A stretch of 64,000 nt of DNA from Tetracentron sinense (lineage: Eukaryota; Streptophyta; Magnoliopsida; Trochodendrales; Trochodendraceae): assembly GCA_015143295.1 (NCBI GenBank), contig CM026574.1, positions 14,820,938 through 14,884,937 on the forward strand, given 5' to 3'. The notes beneath the pieces are model-generated. The model saw nothing but the letters and a program-made list of their open reading frames with translations, had not been told where the DNA came from and ran no database searches. Numbering within the stretch: position 1 is the first letter of the stretch; each line of letters opens with the position of its first letter. Below are positions 1 through 11,100 of this stretch, piece after piece. The translations under genes and the position numbers were made by a program.

Positions 1-1628
1 TGATATTTTATTTCTTTTGTGGATGGCTTCTCCCGTCATACCTGGATTCACTTGATGAAGTCTTGTGTTGAAGTCCTGGACCTCATCAAAAAGTTTCACA
101 AGATGGTTTTGACTTAATTTGATAAGCAAATTAAAATTTTCCGCTTTGATAATGCGAAGGAATACCTTGAGGGTGGTTTAAGGCAATATTTGGCAAAACA
201 CGATATGATCCATTAAAGCACATGCCTTTATACCCCTCAACAAAACAAGGTGGCCGAGCATAAGAACCGTTATCTTTTGGAAGTGGCTAGAAGCTTACTG
301 ACCGGAATGAATGTTCCGAAGAAGTTTTGGGTCGGAGCAGTGCACACCTCCGCATATTTGATTATTCGCATGACATCTTGAGTCCTGCAGTTGAAGTCCC
401 CTTATCAATTACTCTATCCAGACCAGCCTCTGTTTATTGTTCCCCCTCGTATCTTTGGTTCTGTCTGCTTCATTCATATTTTGGGTCCTAATCGAACCAA
501 ATTGGATCCAAAATCCATTCGTGGTGTCCTCTTGGAGTATTCCTCTACACAAAAGGGATATCGGTGTTTTGATCCCGTGTCTAGGAAATGGTTCATTACC
601 ATGTACGTCACCTTTTTTTAGAGTATCTAATTTTTTCCTCATTGCTCTACCTCTCTTCAAGAGGGAGCATAGTGAATTGTTGGAAGATAGTCTGCCTTCA
701 GTTCCACTTCTAGCATTGGTCCCTGATGTTATTCATTATGTTGTTCCTATTGACACTACTGCTAAGAAAGACCTACAGGTTTATATCAGACGCATAAAGG
801 AAGGGACCACTGTGTTATGACCATATCCCAACTCTGACTACTCCGAACCAAGTAACATTGCTTCACTGTCCTCTGTGATTCTTGTTTGTGTTCCTAATAT
901 TGATAATGATACCGCTCTCATTGCCATACGCAAGGGGAAGCGCCAGTGTACGATTCATCCTATCTCTAATTTTATCTCGTATACATCTCTGTCACCCTCC
1001 TATTTGGCTTTCTTGCCTCTGTTTCTTCTATGTCTTTACCTTCTAGGTTTCAGGAGACTATCTTTGATCCTAAGTGGCGCAATGTGATGAAGGAAGAAAT
1101 GAGAGCTCTGGTCAAGAATGGTACATGGGAAATGATTGAGTTACCCAAGGGAAAGAGAATTGTAGGCTGCAAATGGGTGTTCACCGTGAAACATAAGGCA
1201 GATTGGTCCATTGATGAGGTACAAGACAAGACTAGTAGCTAAGGGGTATACTCAGACATACGGGATAGACTATAAGGAAACATTTGCACCGGTTACTAAA
1301 ATGAACTTTATACGAGTTCTCTTGTCTTTAGTTGCATACCACTCATGGCCCCTACATCAGTTAGATGTGAAAAATGCATTCCTTCATGGAGATTTACGAG
1401 AAGAAGTGTATATGTCTCCTCCTCCGGGATTCAAACTTCCTAATAGTTAAGGAAGAGTTTGTAGGTTGAATAAATCTATCTATGGCTTGAAACAGCCCCC
1501 CCGAGCTTGGCTTGAAAGGTTCAGTCAAGCCGTGAAGATGATGAGTTACTCACAAAGCCATACTGATCACACTCTCTTTGTCAGGAGAAAATGACAGTTA
1601 ATTACAGCTTTGATTGTCTACATTGATA
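1..1628 (+). pseudogene. Ty1/Copia pol, left part (integrase to RT), decayed
   Basis: Conceptual translation in shifting frames reads as Copia polyprotein. The integrase core comes first (FVDGFSRHTW near 20-50, FRFDNAKEY near 140-165, then a VAEHKNRYLLEVAR block), followed by the integrase C-terminal region (RIFGSVCFIHIL, about 450-490). Reverse transcriptase starts near 1080 (WRNVMKEEMRAL) and runs through [16 protein letters not shown] and [13 protein letters not shown] to the YID of the catalytic motif near 1620. There are in-frame stops (about 114, 215, 379, 1450) and a frameshift near 1215, so it is dead. The 5' LTR, gag and protease lie left of the window. The reading stops in the middle of the YIDD-type motif, where the LINE begins, and resumes at 3739. 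Confidence 0.9.
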
Positions 1629-3738
1629 TTTTTTTTGATCGGAAAAAGCCAAATTATATTAAAAATAAACAAGGATACAGGCAAAAAAGGACAAACACAG
1701 AGTTTATAAGAAAATAAACTCGAAAGCACCTAAAAACAAAGACGATAGCTTGCCTCCTAAACTAAGACCCTCGACCCTAGCTGAATTAACCCAACGACGC
1801 CCGAAGATCATCCCCATCGGCACATAAGCCTACCCACTTTAACACGACCGTCCGAGTTCTAGCACACAAATGGGACTGAGAGACTGAAGAATCCTCAAAG
1901 ACTCTGAGATTCCTTTCCTTCCAAAGCATCCAAGAGATGGCTCCCGGCAAAACTGCCCAAATGACCTCTCATGCGTCCTTGCTTGGCCGAAACCAACTAG
2001 CTAAGAATGCTAGAAATGATGAGGGGAAGACCCAAACCATACCCAGACGAGACAAAAAGAAATCCCAGATTTTGGCCACATAGGGATGATGAAGGAGCAA
2101 ATGATCTACTCTCTCTTCTCTTCTAAACACATGAAGCACCGGTTGGCCATCTTCCACCCACGATGCTGCAAATGGTCGCAAATGAGGATTTTGTTCAATG
2201 CTGCATTTCAGAGAAAAAATGAGACCTCAGAAGGAATTCTTGGGTTCCACACTACACGATGAGGGAAAGAACTCAAGAGAACTGGGCTTAAGGACTTATA
2301 AAGAGATAACTGAGAAGTTTCCGCTCTTGTTGCCGGGCCAAATTCTGCAATCCCTAAACTCCAAGCTCAAGCTTATGGAACTTAAGCGAGCCAACAACCA
2401 AGCCAACTCTTCAATCTCCCAATCATTTAAATCACGCCTTAAGGAAGGACACCAAACCACCTCCTCTCTACATAATCGCCTACTACTGCCTCCTTATCAT
2501 TAGCGAGCAAAAATAAAGAACCAAAATCTTCACGCAACATAGAAGAGCCGCACCATATATCCTTCCAAAAGCGCACTTCATTCCCTTGACCCACCCTAAA
2601 TCTGAACAATGGCACCACCAAACTAGTTGCCATGATTCCCTTCCCCAGACCCATACCATGAGAGATCCTAACCTGCTTAGGAACCCAGCTTGACTCTGCC
2701 CCATATTTAGCCACGATCACCTGACGCCATAAACTTGATCTTTCTGTGCCAAACCGCCAAACCCATTTGCCTAACAAAGTCTTATTCATCAAAATCAAAT
2801 ATCTCAGGTTCAACCCCCTTTTTTCATTCTGTTGACAAATTCTCTTCCACGGCACTAAAGGGTATTTGAAGGAATCCACCCTCTCCTTCCACAAAAAAAA
2901 CTCGCTGCATACCTTCAAGCACTCTTGCTACTGATTTAGGCAGAATTAAAGAAGACAAAAAGTAAGTATGGAGGCTACTAAGGGTGCTTTGGATAAGAGT
3001 GAGTTTCCCACCCTTTAAAAGGTAGTGGGACTTCCACCCAGCTAGCCTTTTCTCGTACCTCTCAAGCACCGGTGTCCATATCTCATTTGCTTTAAACCGA
3101 CCCCTAACGGCATGCCCAGATATTTAGACGGAAGCTCTCCTTTTCTACACCCGAAATAAACAGCCAACTGCTCCATATTAAGAACTTCTCCAATGCAAAC
3201 TATCTCGGACTTAGCCAAATTAATCTGAAGCCCAGATACAACTTCAAAGCACCGCAGAAGACACTTGAGATGCAAAAGCTGACTAGGATCTGCATCACAA
3301 AAAATCAGAGTATCGTCAGCAAACTGAAGGTGGGAAATCCTCAACTGGGAAGCATCAACCGAGAACCCCTCAAAAACTGCCCTTTCCGCTCGAAAAAGCA
3401 TCCTACTCAAAGTCTCTGAGACCAACACAAACAAGAACAGGGAGAGGGTCCCCCTGTCGGAGCCCCCTCGAGCTAGGGAAATACCCAACCAGGTTGCCAT
3501 TCAGAATGATAGAAAACGAGACAGAGGATATACACATCTTCATCCAGTTCCTCCAATTCTGTCTGAACCCCATTCTACCTAGAACATAATCCAAAAAAGC
3601 CCAATTCACATGATCATAGGTTTTTTCCATGTCCACTTTGCAAACATTACCAGGGGATTGAGCCCTAATCCGAGCGTCAATACACTCGTTGGCTATCAAA
3701 ACAACATCCAAAATCTGTCTTCCTTCCACGAACGCACC
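1629..3738 (-). mobile_element. 5'-truncated L1-type LINE inserted in the Copia RT
   Basis: On the minus strand, broken frames encode non-LTR reverse transcriptase. Recognisable parts are GRQILDVVLIANECID and KVDMEKTYDHVNW (3600-3720), GLRQGDP (about 3450), FADDTLIF as the catalytic block (about 3300) and the LAKSEIVCIG region (about 3190). They are followed by a C-terminal zf-RVT-like stretch (2440-2920 and 1969-2181). The poly-A tail appears as a T run at 1629-1636 on the plus strand, so 3' is at the left. The 5' end stops inside RT, the usual LINE truncation. Several frameshifts make it inactive. Removing it rejoins the Copia frame at the catalytic aspartates. No clear target duplication is visible. 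Confidence 0.88.
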
Positions 3739-4679
3739 TTGTGGTGACTGGAAATGACTCTTCAAAGATCCAACACCTGAAGAAATTTCTAGCAACGGAA
3801 TTTGAGATCAAGAATTTGGGCAGCTTGAATTACTTTCTGGGTATTGAGGTAGCCCGTTCAAAGAAGGGCATCTTCATATCGCATCGGAAGTATACCTTAG
3901 ACTTACTCAAGGATACTAGGAAATTGGGTTCTCGGCCAGCAGACTCCTATTGAACAAAATCATAAGTTGAGCTCCAGTGAAGGCCCATTACTCGAAGATA
4001 AAGAGATATACCAAAGACTAGTAGGTCGTCTTATTTATCTTTCTCTCACTAGACCTGACATTGCATATGCAGTCAGTGTAGTCAGTCAATTCATGCATGA
4101 ACCTCGGATCGCTCACTATGAGGCAGTGAAGGGAATTTTGAGGTATTTGAAGGCTACTCCAGAGTCTTCTATTTGCTAACCATGGTCATATTCGACTAGA
4201 AGTCTATACTGATCCTGATTGGGTTAGAAGTATAGATGATAGGAGGTCTACCACGGGATATTGTACTTTTGTTGGTGGTAATCTCATCACTTGGAGAAGC
4301 AAGAAGCATAGTGTGGTGGCTAAGTCAAGTGCTGAAACCAAATATAGGGCAATGGCTTATGGGGTAGCAGAATTATTATGGCTGAAGATTTTACTACAAG
4401 ATCTGGGAATGGAGGTGGATGTTCCTATGAAGTTGTTATGTGATAACAAGGCAGCCATCAATATTCCCCAATACCCCATTCAATATGATCAGACTAAACA
4501 TATTGAAATTAACACACTTTATCAGAGAACAATTTGCTTTAGGAAACCTTTGCTTATTGTTTGTTACAACAGGAAATCAACTAGTTCATATACTCACAAA
4601 AGGGGTTACTAAAGCTAGCTTAGAAGGCATTCTTAACAAGCTGGGCATGTAAAATATCTATGTTCAGCTTGAGGGGGAG
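3739..4679 (+). pseudogene. Ty1/Copia pol, right part (RT end and RNase H)
   Basis: This continues the Copia element after the LINE. VVTGNDSSKIQHLKKFL follows directly on the interrupted active site. Then come the connection region ([30 protein letters not shown], 4010-4100) and RNase H (VYTDPDWVRS, SSAETKYRAMA, LLCDNKAAI, DQTKHIEI, about 4200-4510). The C-terminal end is LEGILNKLGM with a stop near 4651. Frameshifts near 3950, 4175 and 4500 and an early stop break the frame. It ends at a purine-rich tract (4671-4679) just before the 3' LTR. Confidence 0.9.
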
Positions 4680-4826
4680 TGTTGAGATATGATTAATTAT
4701 GTAGGCATGATACACTGGATCTCTCATTAAGGGTATATTTGTAATAGGCAAATTAGGGTTATTATAATATAAAAGGATTAGAGATTAGAGAGAAATCTTT
4801 CTAATAACATTTTTCCCCAACACGTC

Positions 4827-4857
<31 letters not shown>

Positions 4858-4880
4858 TTCTCTTCTAGATTTCATCTTCA
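4680..4880 (+). repeat. 3' LTR of the first Copia element
   Basis: It starts TGTTGAGATATG directly after the polypurine tract GAGGGGGAG and ends ...CATCTTCA. At 201 bp it is a short LTR, typical of plant Copia. It contains a CT microsatellite (about 4826-4853). The base after it (4881) is already inside another Copia RNase H, so the first element sits nested in the second. The matching 5' LTR is outside the window, so identity and TSD cannot be tested. Confidence 0.75.
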
Positions 4881-5265
4881 AGTGTAAGAAACAGTCTGTG
4901 GTTGCCAAATCTAGTGCAGAGGTAGAGTTCCGATCTATGGCTCATAGATTGTGTGAGATTCTATGGCTTTGTATTATTTTGACCGACCTGAAGCTCCCTA
5001 TTTAGGGGCCTATGAAGTTGTATTGTGACAACAAGGCGGCAATTAGCATTGCTCACAATCCGGTTCAACACGACAAAACCAAACACATTGAGGTGGATAG
5101 ACACTTCACCAAGGAGCAATTGAAGACAGGCTTCATTTGAACTTCATTTGTGAAGACTAGTGAAGCTTGCTAATATTTTGACCAAGGGTCTTGATAGTAC
5201 ACATTTCACTAAGATTATTGGCAAGCTAGGTATTTTTTATATCTACATACCAGCTTGAGGGGGAG
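4881..5265 (+). pseudogene. Second Copia element, RNase H end
   Basis: Translation reads [20 protein letters not shown], then [28 protein letters not shown] and LTKGLDSTHFTKIIGKLG, the C-terminal RNase H of a Copia pol. There are in-frame stops (about 5005, 5140) and a break near 5165. It begins abruptly inside RNase H at the end of the first element's LTR, so the upstream part is either displaced to the left of the window or lost. It ends at a polypurine tract (5256-5265). Confidence 0.85.
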
Positions 5266-5512
5266 TGTAGAATATTATCCTTTGTCTGTGTAATCCTATG
5301 CTAAATCCTATTACACTGTAGCATAGGGATATATATGTCTTTGGTAGTCTATTATAGCATACTTATAATTTGGGAAAACCCTACCAATAAATAGAATGAG
5401 AGAGGAGAGAGAAACATTAAGTTCTCTCCTCTTTTCCTCTTTCTCTTCTTCTTCCTCCTCCAAACCCTAAAATCTAACCCTAAGGAGTTCAACTCTGCCT
5501 TGTAATTTCCAC
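5266..5512 (+). repeat. 3' LTR of the second Copia element (right end approximate)
   Basis: It starts TGTAGAATATTATCC after the polypurine tract and contains the usual pyrimidine-rich stretch (5420-5465). The right end is placed at a CA near 5512 by composition only, because no partner LTR is available for comparison. Confidence 0.5.
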
Positions 5513-5559
5513 ACCTCTTAATGCCTTGGTTCATGTAGTCACCCATCATTGGGCACCTC

Positions 5560-6300
5560 TCCTTTGATGTCCCATAGGATGAGTTCCTCGTGTCTCATGG
5601 GTAGCGAACCATAGCGAGTATATAGCTGAAGGTTAAGATTCATTTTCATCATCACCTTCATTATCTTGGTCCGTATTCCTATGAGGTCATTTGTAGAAAG
5701 GTCGTTATTTCATCCAAACGAGTGAGTAGTGAGCTTATCTATTGCCTTTTGTTGCAACTTTTGAATAGCCGACAACTCCCATGATTGAGTCAGAGTTGCT
5801 ACAAGACCTCCTGAATGATTTCCAGAGCTCATGGTGGTGTAGTTCTCGTATGATGTACCACTCAAACGATGTATGTACTGATATAATGCCAAGCTTCAGC
5901 TCTGATACCAAAAATTGATGTAGAACACAATTAAAGAAAGAGTGTAAGAAGAGTAGAGGATATACCGAGTCTCACTATGGATTATAGGAGTCTTAACTAA
6001 AAGAGAATAATAGTCTTGCAATTAACAAAGAAACTTATTTCAATTTATATTCAAATCTGAAATGTGTTACAATACCATGGCCTTTTATAAACCCAATAAA
6101 ACATTCCTTCATTAATACAAGAACTTAGAAAATCAAAGTTATTCTAGTTTCAAAGAGAATTAAAACTTAGGAAACTAAAGCTTTAGTCTCAAAGATGACT
6201 AAAAAATGACAACAATATACACAGAACATTTTTTAAAACTCTATTTTCTAAACAAAGACTTGACCTTTTAGAGAATTCTTAAATTCCAACAACTTCAAAA
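5560..6300 (-). mobile_element. Minus-strand LTR-element remnant: LTR, PBS and start of internal region
   Basis: The minus strand shows TGGTATCAGAGC at 5910-5899, a perfect plant tRNA-Met primer-binding site. To its right (about 5915-6300) is AT-rich sequence beginning GATGTAGAACAC on the plus strand that could be the 5' LTR. To its left (5892-5565) is a short frame containing MSSGNHSGGLVATLTQSW, which could be the start of gag. There is no second LTR, so the borders are uncertain. Confidence 0.5.
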
Positions 6301-6399
6301 AAGATATGGACCTTCTAGAAAATAGTTTGAATTAATTAATAGTTTAGTAGAATTGTATGCCCAATTTATGGGTCATGGGCCTGCAGGCTGCAGCTATAA

Positions 6400-7070
6400 G
6401 TTTTAAAGACCACCGCCTTCATCAATGAGGCCCAAAATGTTCTAGTACTTTTAATTATCTTGCTGTAAACTTTAAGGGGGCGATCCCCATCAGCCTTCCA
6501 CACTCGAAATCCTATCCCACCAACTCAAAGTCCCTATCAAGAAACTCGATTCCGCAAGCTCCAACGATCTTAGGCATTTCTCTTGCTGAAGAATTCATTT
6601 GGGCAACATTTTATAGTGATTGCATGTACATCATTGTTTTTTACCAGTACACGTATGGTATGTGTGTCCACAACCAAAACCCTTTCTTTCGGCACATGGG
6701 CCCTGCCCTTTGCCAGCTTGAATGAAGGCCTCAGTATTAGGGACCCGTCCCGTCAACTCCAAAGAACCAGCGCCTTCAACACCCAGAATCCTATCCCCCT
6801 GACTAGGTATCCCTAACGACAAACCCAAATCCGCATGCTTTAATGGCCTTATGATAATCTCTTTCACAAGGGAGAGCTAGAGAGATTGTAGGTTTGAAGG
6901 CCAAATTATCATCAGTTTGAAGGGATGTTTTTCCAAGCAGCACAAATAAGGATGTTGACAAATAAGGGGTTTGGTTCCTCCTTCGTGTTACAGAGAAGAG
7001 TTCCTTATGTGGTGTTGGTAATGGCAAATAAGGGTTCACTTATTCAGTGTTGGCAAATAAGTGGTTCCAA
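6400..7070. other. Unrecognised segment with a diverged internal duplication
   Basis: Two stretches, about 6480-6590 and 6745-6865, look like diverged copies: both carry a block like AATCCTATCCC and a later ATCCGCA/TTCCGCA block. The minus strand of the right copy is open for 78 codons with a motif GIPSQGDRILGVEGAGSLELTG, but nothing was recognised. Short direct repeats of GGCAAATAAG occur at 6950-7060. Confidence 0.3.
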
Positions 7071-7075
7071 CTAGG

Positions 7076-7740
7076 GCTGCACTCTAGCCGAGCTGGCTTG
7101 TCGACTCGGCTTGGCTCATATGAGTCAAACTCAAGCTGGCATTTCAGACTTGAACAAGTTGAGCTTTTATCTGAGCTCAAATGTTTAAATAAGCTGAGCA
7201 CAAACTAGACTCTGTTTGATTCGGTTGGATTCAAAGTTCAGGTTGACATGGCTCGAAATATATATATATATATATACACTTTTGGTAAACCTGGTTATTT
7301 AATAATTTTTAATATTATTTATCATTACTTATGAAAAAAAAGTTTCAGAGGTAATAATAACAAAAGAAAGTTAGCATGTTAAAAGCAAAACAAAAACAAA
7401 AAACTAACCCTACACTCTATTCTCTGGATAGAAGGGCTCTCATCAAATTTTATTTTTGTATATGAATGGATTAATATTTTTCAGTTTCTTGTACTCTAAT
7501 GTAATAATAAATACTTGTATTAACTATTAAAATACTGTAAAATTGACCAAAATTACCCTAAATTCAAATGAAGCTCAAACCAACCAGAGGCTCAGCTTGA
7601 ATCAAATTGGAGCTCAAGCTGAGCTCGAGCCTAGTGAAGCTTGTTCAAGCTGAACTCAAGGCTGAACATTCGAGATCAAGCTTGATCAAGTTTAGCTCAG
7701 CGCAAATATAGATCTGGTTCAAGCCCGTGCACTATGCCCG
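7076..7740. repeat. GAGCTCG/CAAGCTTG-rich dispersed element
   Basis: Both ends are rich in alternating AGCTCGAGC, GCTCAAGCT and CTCGGCTTGG words that are partly inverted relative to each other, around an AT-rich core with a TA microsatellite (7257-7275). The same word family returns at 50618-51229. No transposase frame is seen. Confidence 0.45.
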
Positions 7741-8150
7741 TTTCACACTAACTCTCGCATCCTCCTCTGGGCTCAGCAAGGCTACCCCTGATATTTAACA
7801 ATGTTCTCCATCAAGACAACAAGGACTGAACTGCCAGACAGACAGTTTAGGCGGTCTCACAGGATCACCTTGAACCTTTAAAGACCAGAGTTACTTTGCA
7901 CCACGTCATCGCCTTGGTCCACATAGACTACATCACCACCAAATCCTTGTCCATCCCCAAACTTTTTTGTATGAACGAGGGTGACAAACTTCACATAAAT
8001 CAAGTAGATATAAGTTTCACTTCTGAATAGAAAGAGAAGTTTGATCGGTGCAAATAGAACAATTTAAACCATGCAAATTAGAAAAAGCAGTCATCAACTG
8101 CACAAGGAACAGAAACAATAAATTTAAGCCAAACTTTGCAAAGGAAAGGA
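7741..8150. other. Intron 11 of the FAM135-like gene or flank: nothing recognised
   Basis: There is no exon that would continue the lipase domain here on the minus strand, and no transposon end was recognised. Confidence 0.4.
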
Positions 8151-8152
8151 AC

Positions 8153-11100
8153 CTGAAATCCGTGCACAAAGACAACAATCTTCAAAACACGACCATTTTG
8201 TTGAGGGCCAGCACTTGATAAATTGTTTACAGCTTTAGTGTCAGGTACCATGAATAAACTAGATGCATCTTTCTGGTCCAGAGGGCTGAAGTACGAATGG
8301 CCACTGGTAGTACTCAATGGAGCATTCACGACACGTTCTACAATAATAACAGGAACGTGCAAAGGGTCGCCAAAAATATGCATGTCTTGAATTGACCCGT
8401 TGTTAATCTGCATAGAAGCCATATCTTTTTAACTTCTCCAATGAAATTGCCGCTGAAGGTTAGGAAAATGAAGCAGTACATGCAAGAGATATAACTCACC
8501 CTCATTTGCGCAATACTTCGCCGATGAAGTTCAGTGCGTGTAGCTGCAGTCTGGGCTGGCTGCATAGATTACAAGAAAAAATTCCAGATTCAAAGATATG
8601 TAATGAAGAGTTTGTCTGTACTAGTCTTTGAAAAGTACAAAATGGTGTACAAAGCCAAAAGGCAGTTATCCAATCTAGGACTTTTCTGAGAATGAAATTT
8701 TCCACAAATAGTGATCATGAGACTTGTAACAAATATCTGGGGTATGAATGTAATTACATCTTCGATTAACTTCCGTGGAATTGAAACTTTTCCGCGGAGA
8801 CTATGATGAGAAGACTCATCAACTCCACTACTCAAATAATGGTGGGGCATCTGAACCTTAGAGTACACCATCCATATTGACCATTCAGCTCTCCGATCAT
8901 TAGCCCATGCATCACGTAGAAATTCCAGTATCTTGGTTTTATTAACCCTGAATTGAAGTAACGGATCAGCGTTTGAACATTTGATAAGCATAGAAATAAG
9001 AAAGGACAATTTCACGCAATTTATATGTTTTACTTACACAGATAACACTCATGATATTTTCGAAAAACTGGGGCATGTTTATTTACAGCATCAGGTCATA
9101 GAAAAAAGTTTAATTTAACAATGGCCACACATCTTAGGAAACCATGTATAGGCTCAAAACTAAGGTAATAGACAGAAACCAGCAGTAGTAGTCAACACCC
9201 AACATATGCTATTAGCTCCAATGTAATTTATGCTTGGATATCGACGTACATGCTCAAAGGTGAACATTGACATGAATAGAAAGAGCATTATGACCTATTA
9301 AAATGCAAACAAGGTTACACAATTATCACTACATGGGAGTGTGAGACAGAATGTGATAACAATCAAGAGGAAAACATCCAGAGAGATTAGATCTTATGAA
9401 ATCAATTTCGTCTCTACTAACTGGATATGTCCACAATAGAAGGTAGAATGTGAGAAGGAAATGCAATATAATCAGAAAAGTATGGAGAAGTCTGACCATC
9501 AGAAGAAAGTAAGCAAGTGAAGAAGTTTGCACAATCTAAATGTAAAGGAGTGCAATATATAATAGGAGAAGTACAGAGGAGTCTGACAATCAAAAGAAAG
9601 TAAGCAAGTGAAGAAGTTTGGACATTCTTAATGCAGAAATATAAAATAAGCTACACATCAACAAATCTACTATCCAAAACTCTCAGAGAAGCACTATGGT
9701 GAAGCTTCCTAAAAGGGGGATATGTCACTATGAAGAGCTGGATAACAACCATGAAGAACCTTGTGAAAAGACTGTAGCCAAACAAACTTAGAAAGCACTC
9801 CCAGTTTCCAATGATTCTAGAAAAAAATGATAATCAACCTCAAATTCCTTCTATTGCTGCAAGAATTGAGCAGGTTAGCTTAAAGGAGTCATTAGATTTG
9901 AAAACTTGAATACCCCTATATTTCACAGGTTTTGTATAAGCCATTGTTCTGGATTAAGCAAAGACATGTATTAGCATCAGATATAAAATTGAACTTCAGA
10001 CATGGAAAAAAAAAAGTACACATATAGCATGATAGTAATAATAATATTGGGCTGTGAGCAGCAGATAAACAATAAATATTGTATCTTTCCACTCGTGTCA
10101 ATTAAAACTATAGGGCAACAGCTTTTGATTCTTGAAATAGCTTGTTGATGTAAGATGAGCTCCACTCGATCATCCACCCATATCAAGGATTTAATTAATG
10201 GTTTCGGTTTGCGTAACAGGGCTAACTAAAACCTATATGTAATGCCGTAACGTAACAGTTTTGGCCATTACAGATGGAACCCATAACGCCCCACCATTTT
10301 GCAGATAAACATTATATATATACAAGTAAAAATGTTTAAATTTAATAAACAACCTAAGCATTGACACTAAATGCATTTTATGCATGTAAATATTAATTTA
10401 TCAAGTTTAATTAACCTAGTACGATAAAAATGAAAATGCATAACCTAAATAATCATAAATTCATTTATTTCATTTGAAACTCATGAATCTATATTCTAAA
10501 CTTGCTAATATGCATTAACTAAACACACTAATTGAAAAAAGTTAAGAAATCTTACCCAATCAAAAAGCACCAACCTGATTTTTTTGTGGGTCGTGAAGAT
10601 TCAAATCATTGATTCATAATGTAGATCCGGATTTTTCTCCAACAAATAAGATGAAGTGGCTATACTTGGTGCAATGAGTTTCTAAAATTTCGATATGTAT
10701 GAAAATTTCAAAAGAAGTGAGATACAATGAGTGTCTAAAACTATGGTATGTAATACAATGTCAAACGTTATGTAACGGCAATGAGTTTCTCAGTCACATG
10801 AACACTAGTAGACTAACTTTATTTTGGCAGGAGGGTGGAGAGAGAACACTAGTAAACTGACTTTACTAGACAAAAACTTTATTAGATAAACTGTCAACAA
10901 CTCTTTTCCTCTCAACCTACCAAGAGCCATCCAAAGTTCTGTCCCTTATATATACTTCTGCGGCTCTGCTGCATCGCCTAAATTAACTAGGACAACAGAC
11001 TACTAACACTAATCCTTTTAAGAGAAAGATGAAATACTGAAGCAAACAATGAATATGGTTACCACAAAGACCAACTGTAAACATAGTTTCCACGACTAAA

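Noticed and set aside
1629..3738. Target-site duplication for the large LINE
   Set aside because: The left (CATTGATATT) and right (TTGTGGTGACTGG) flanks join into the Copia motif without a duplicated stretch.
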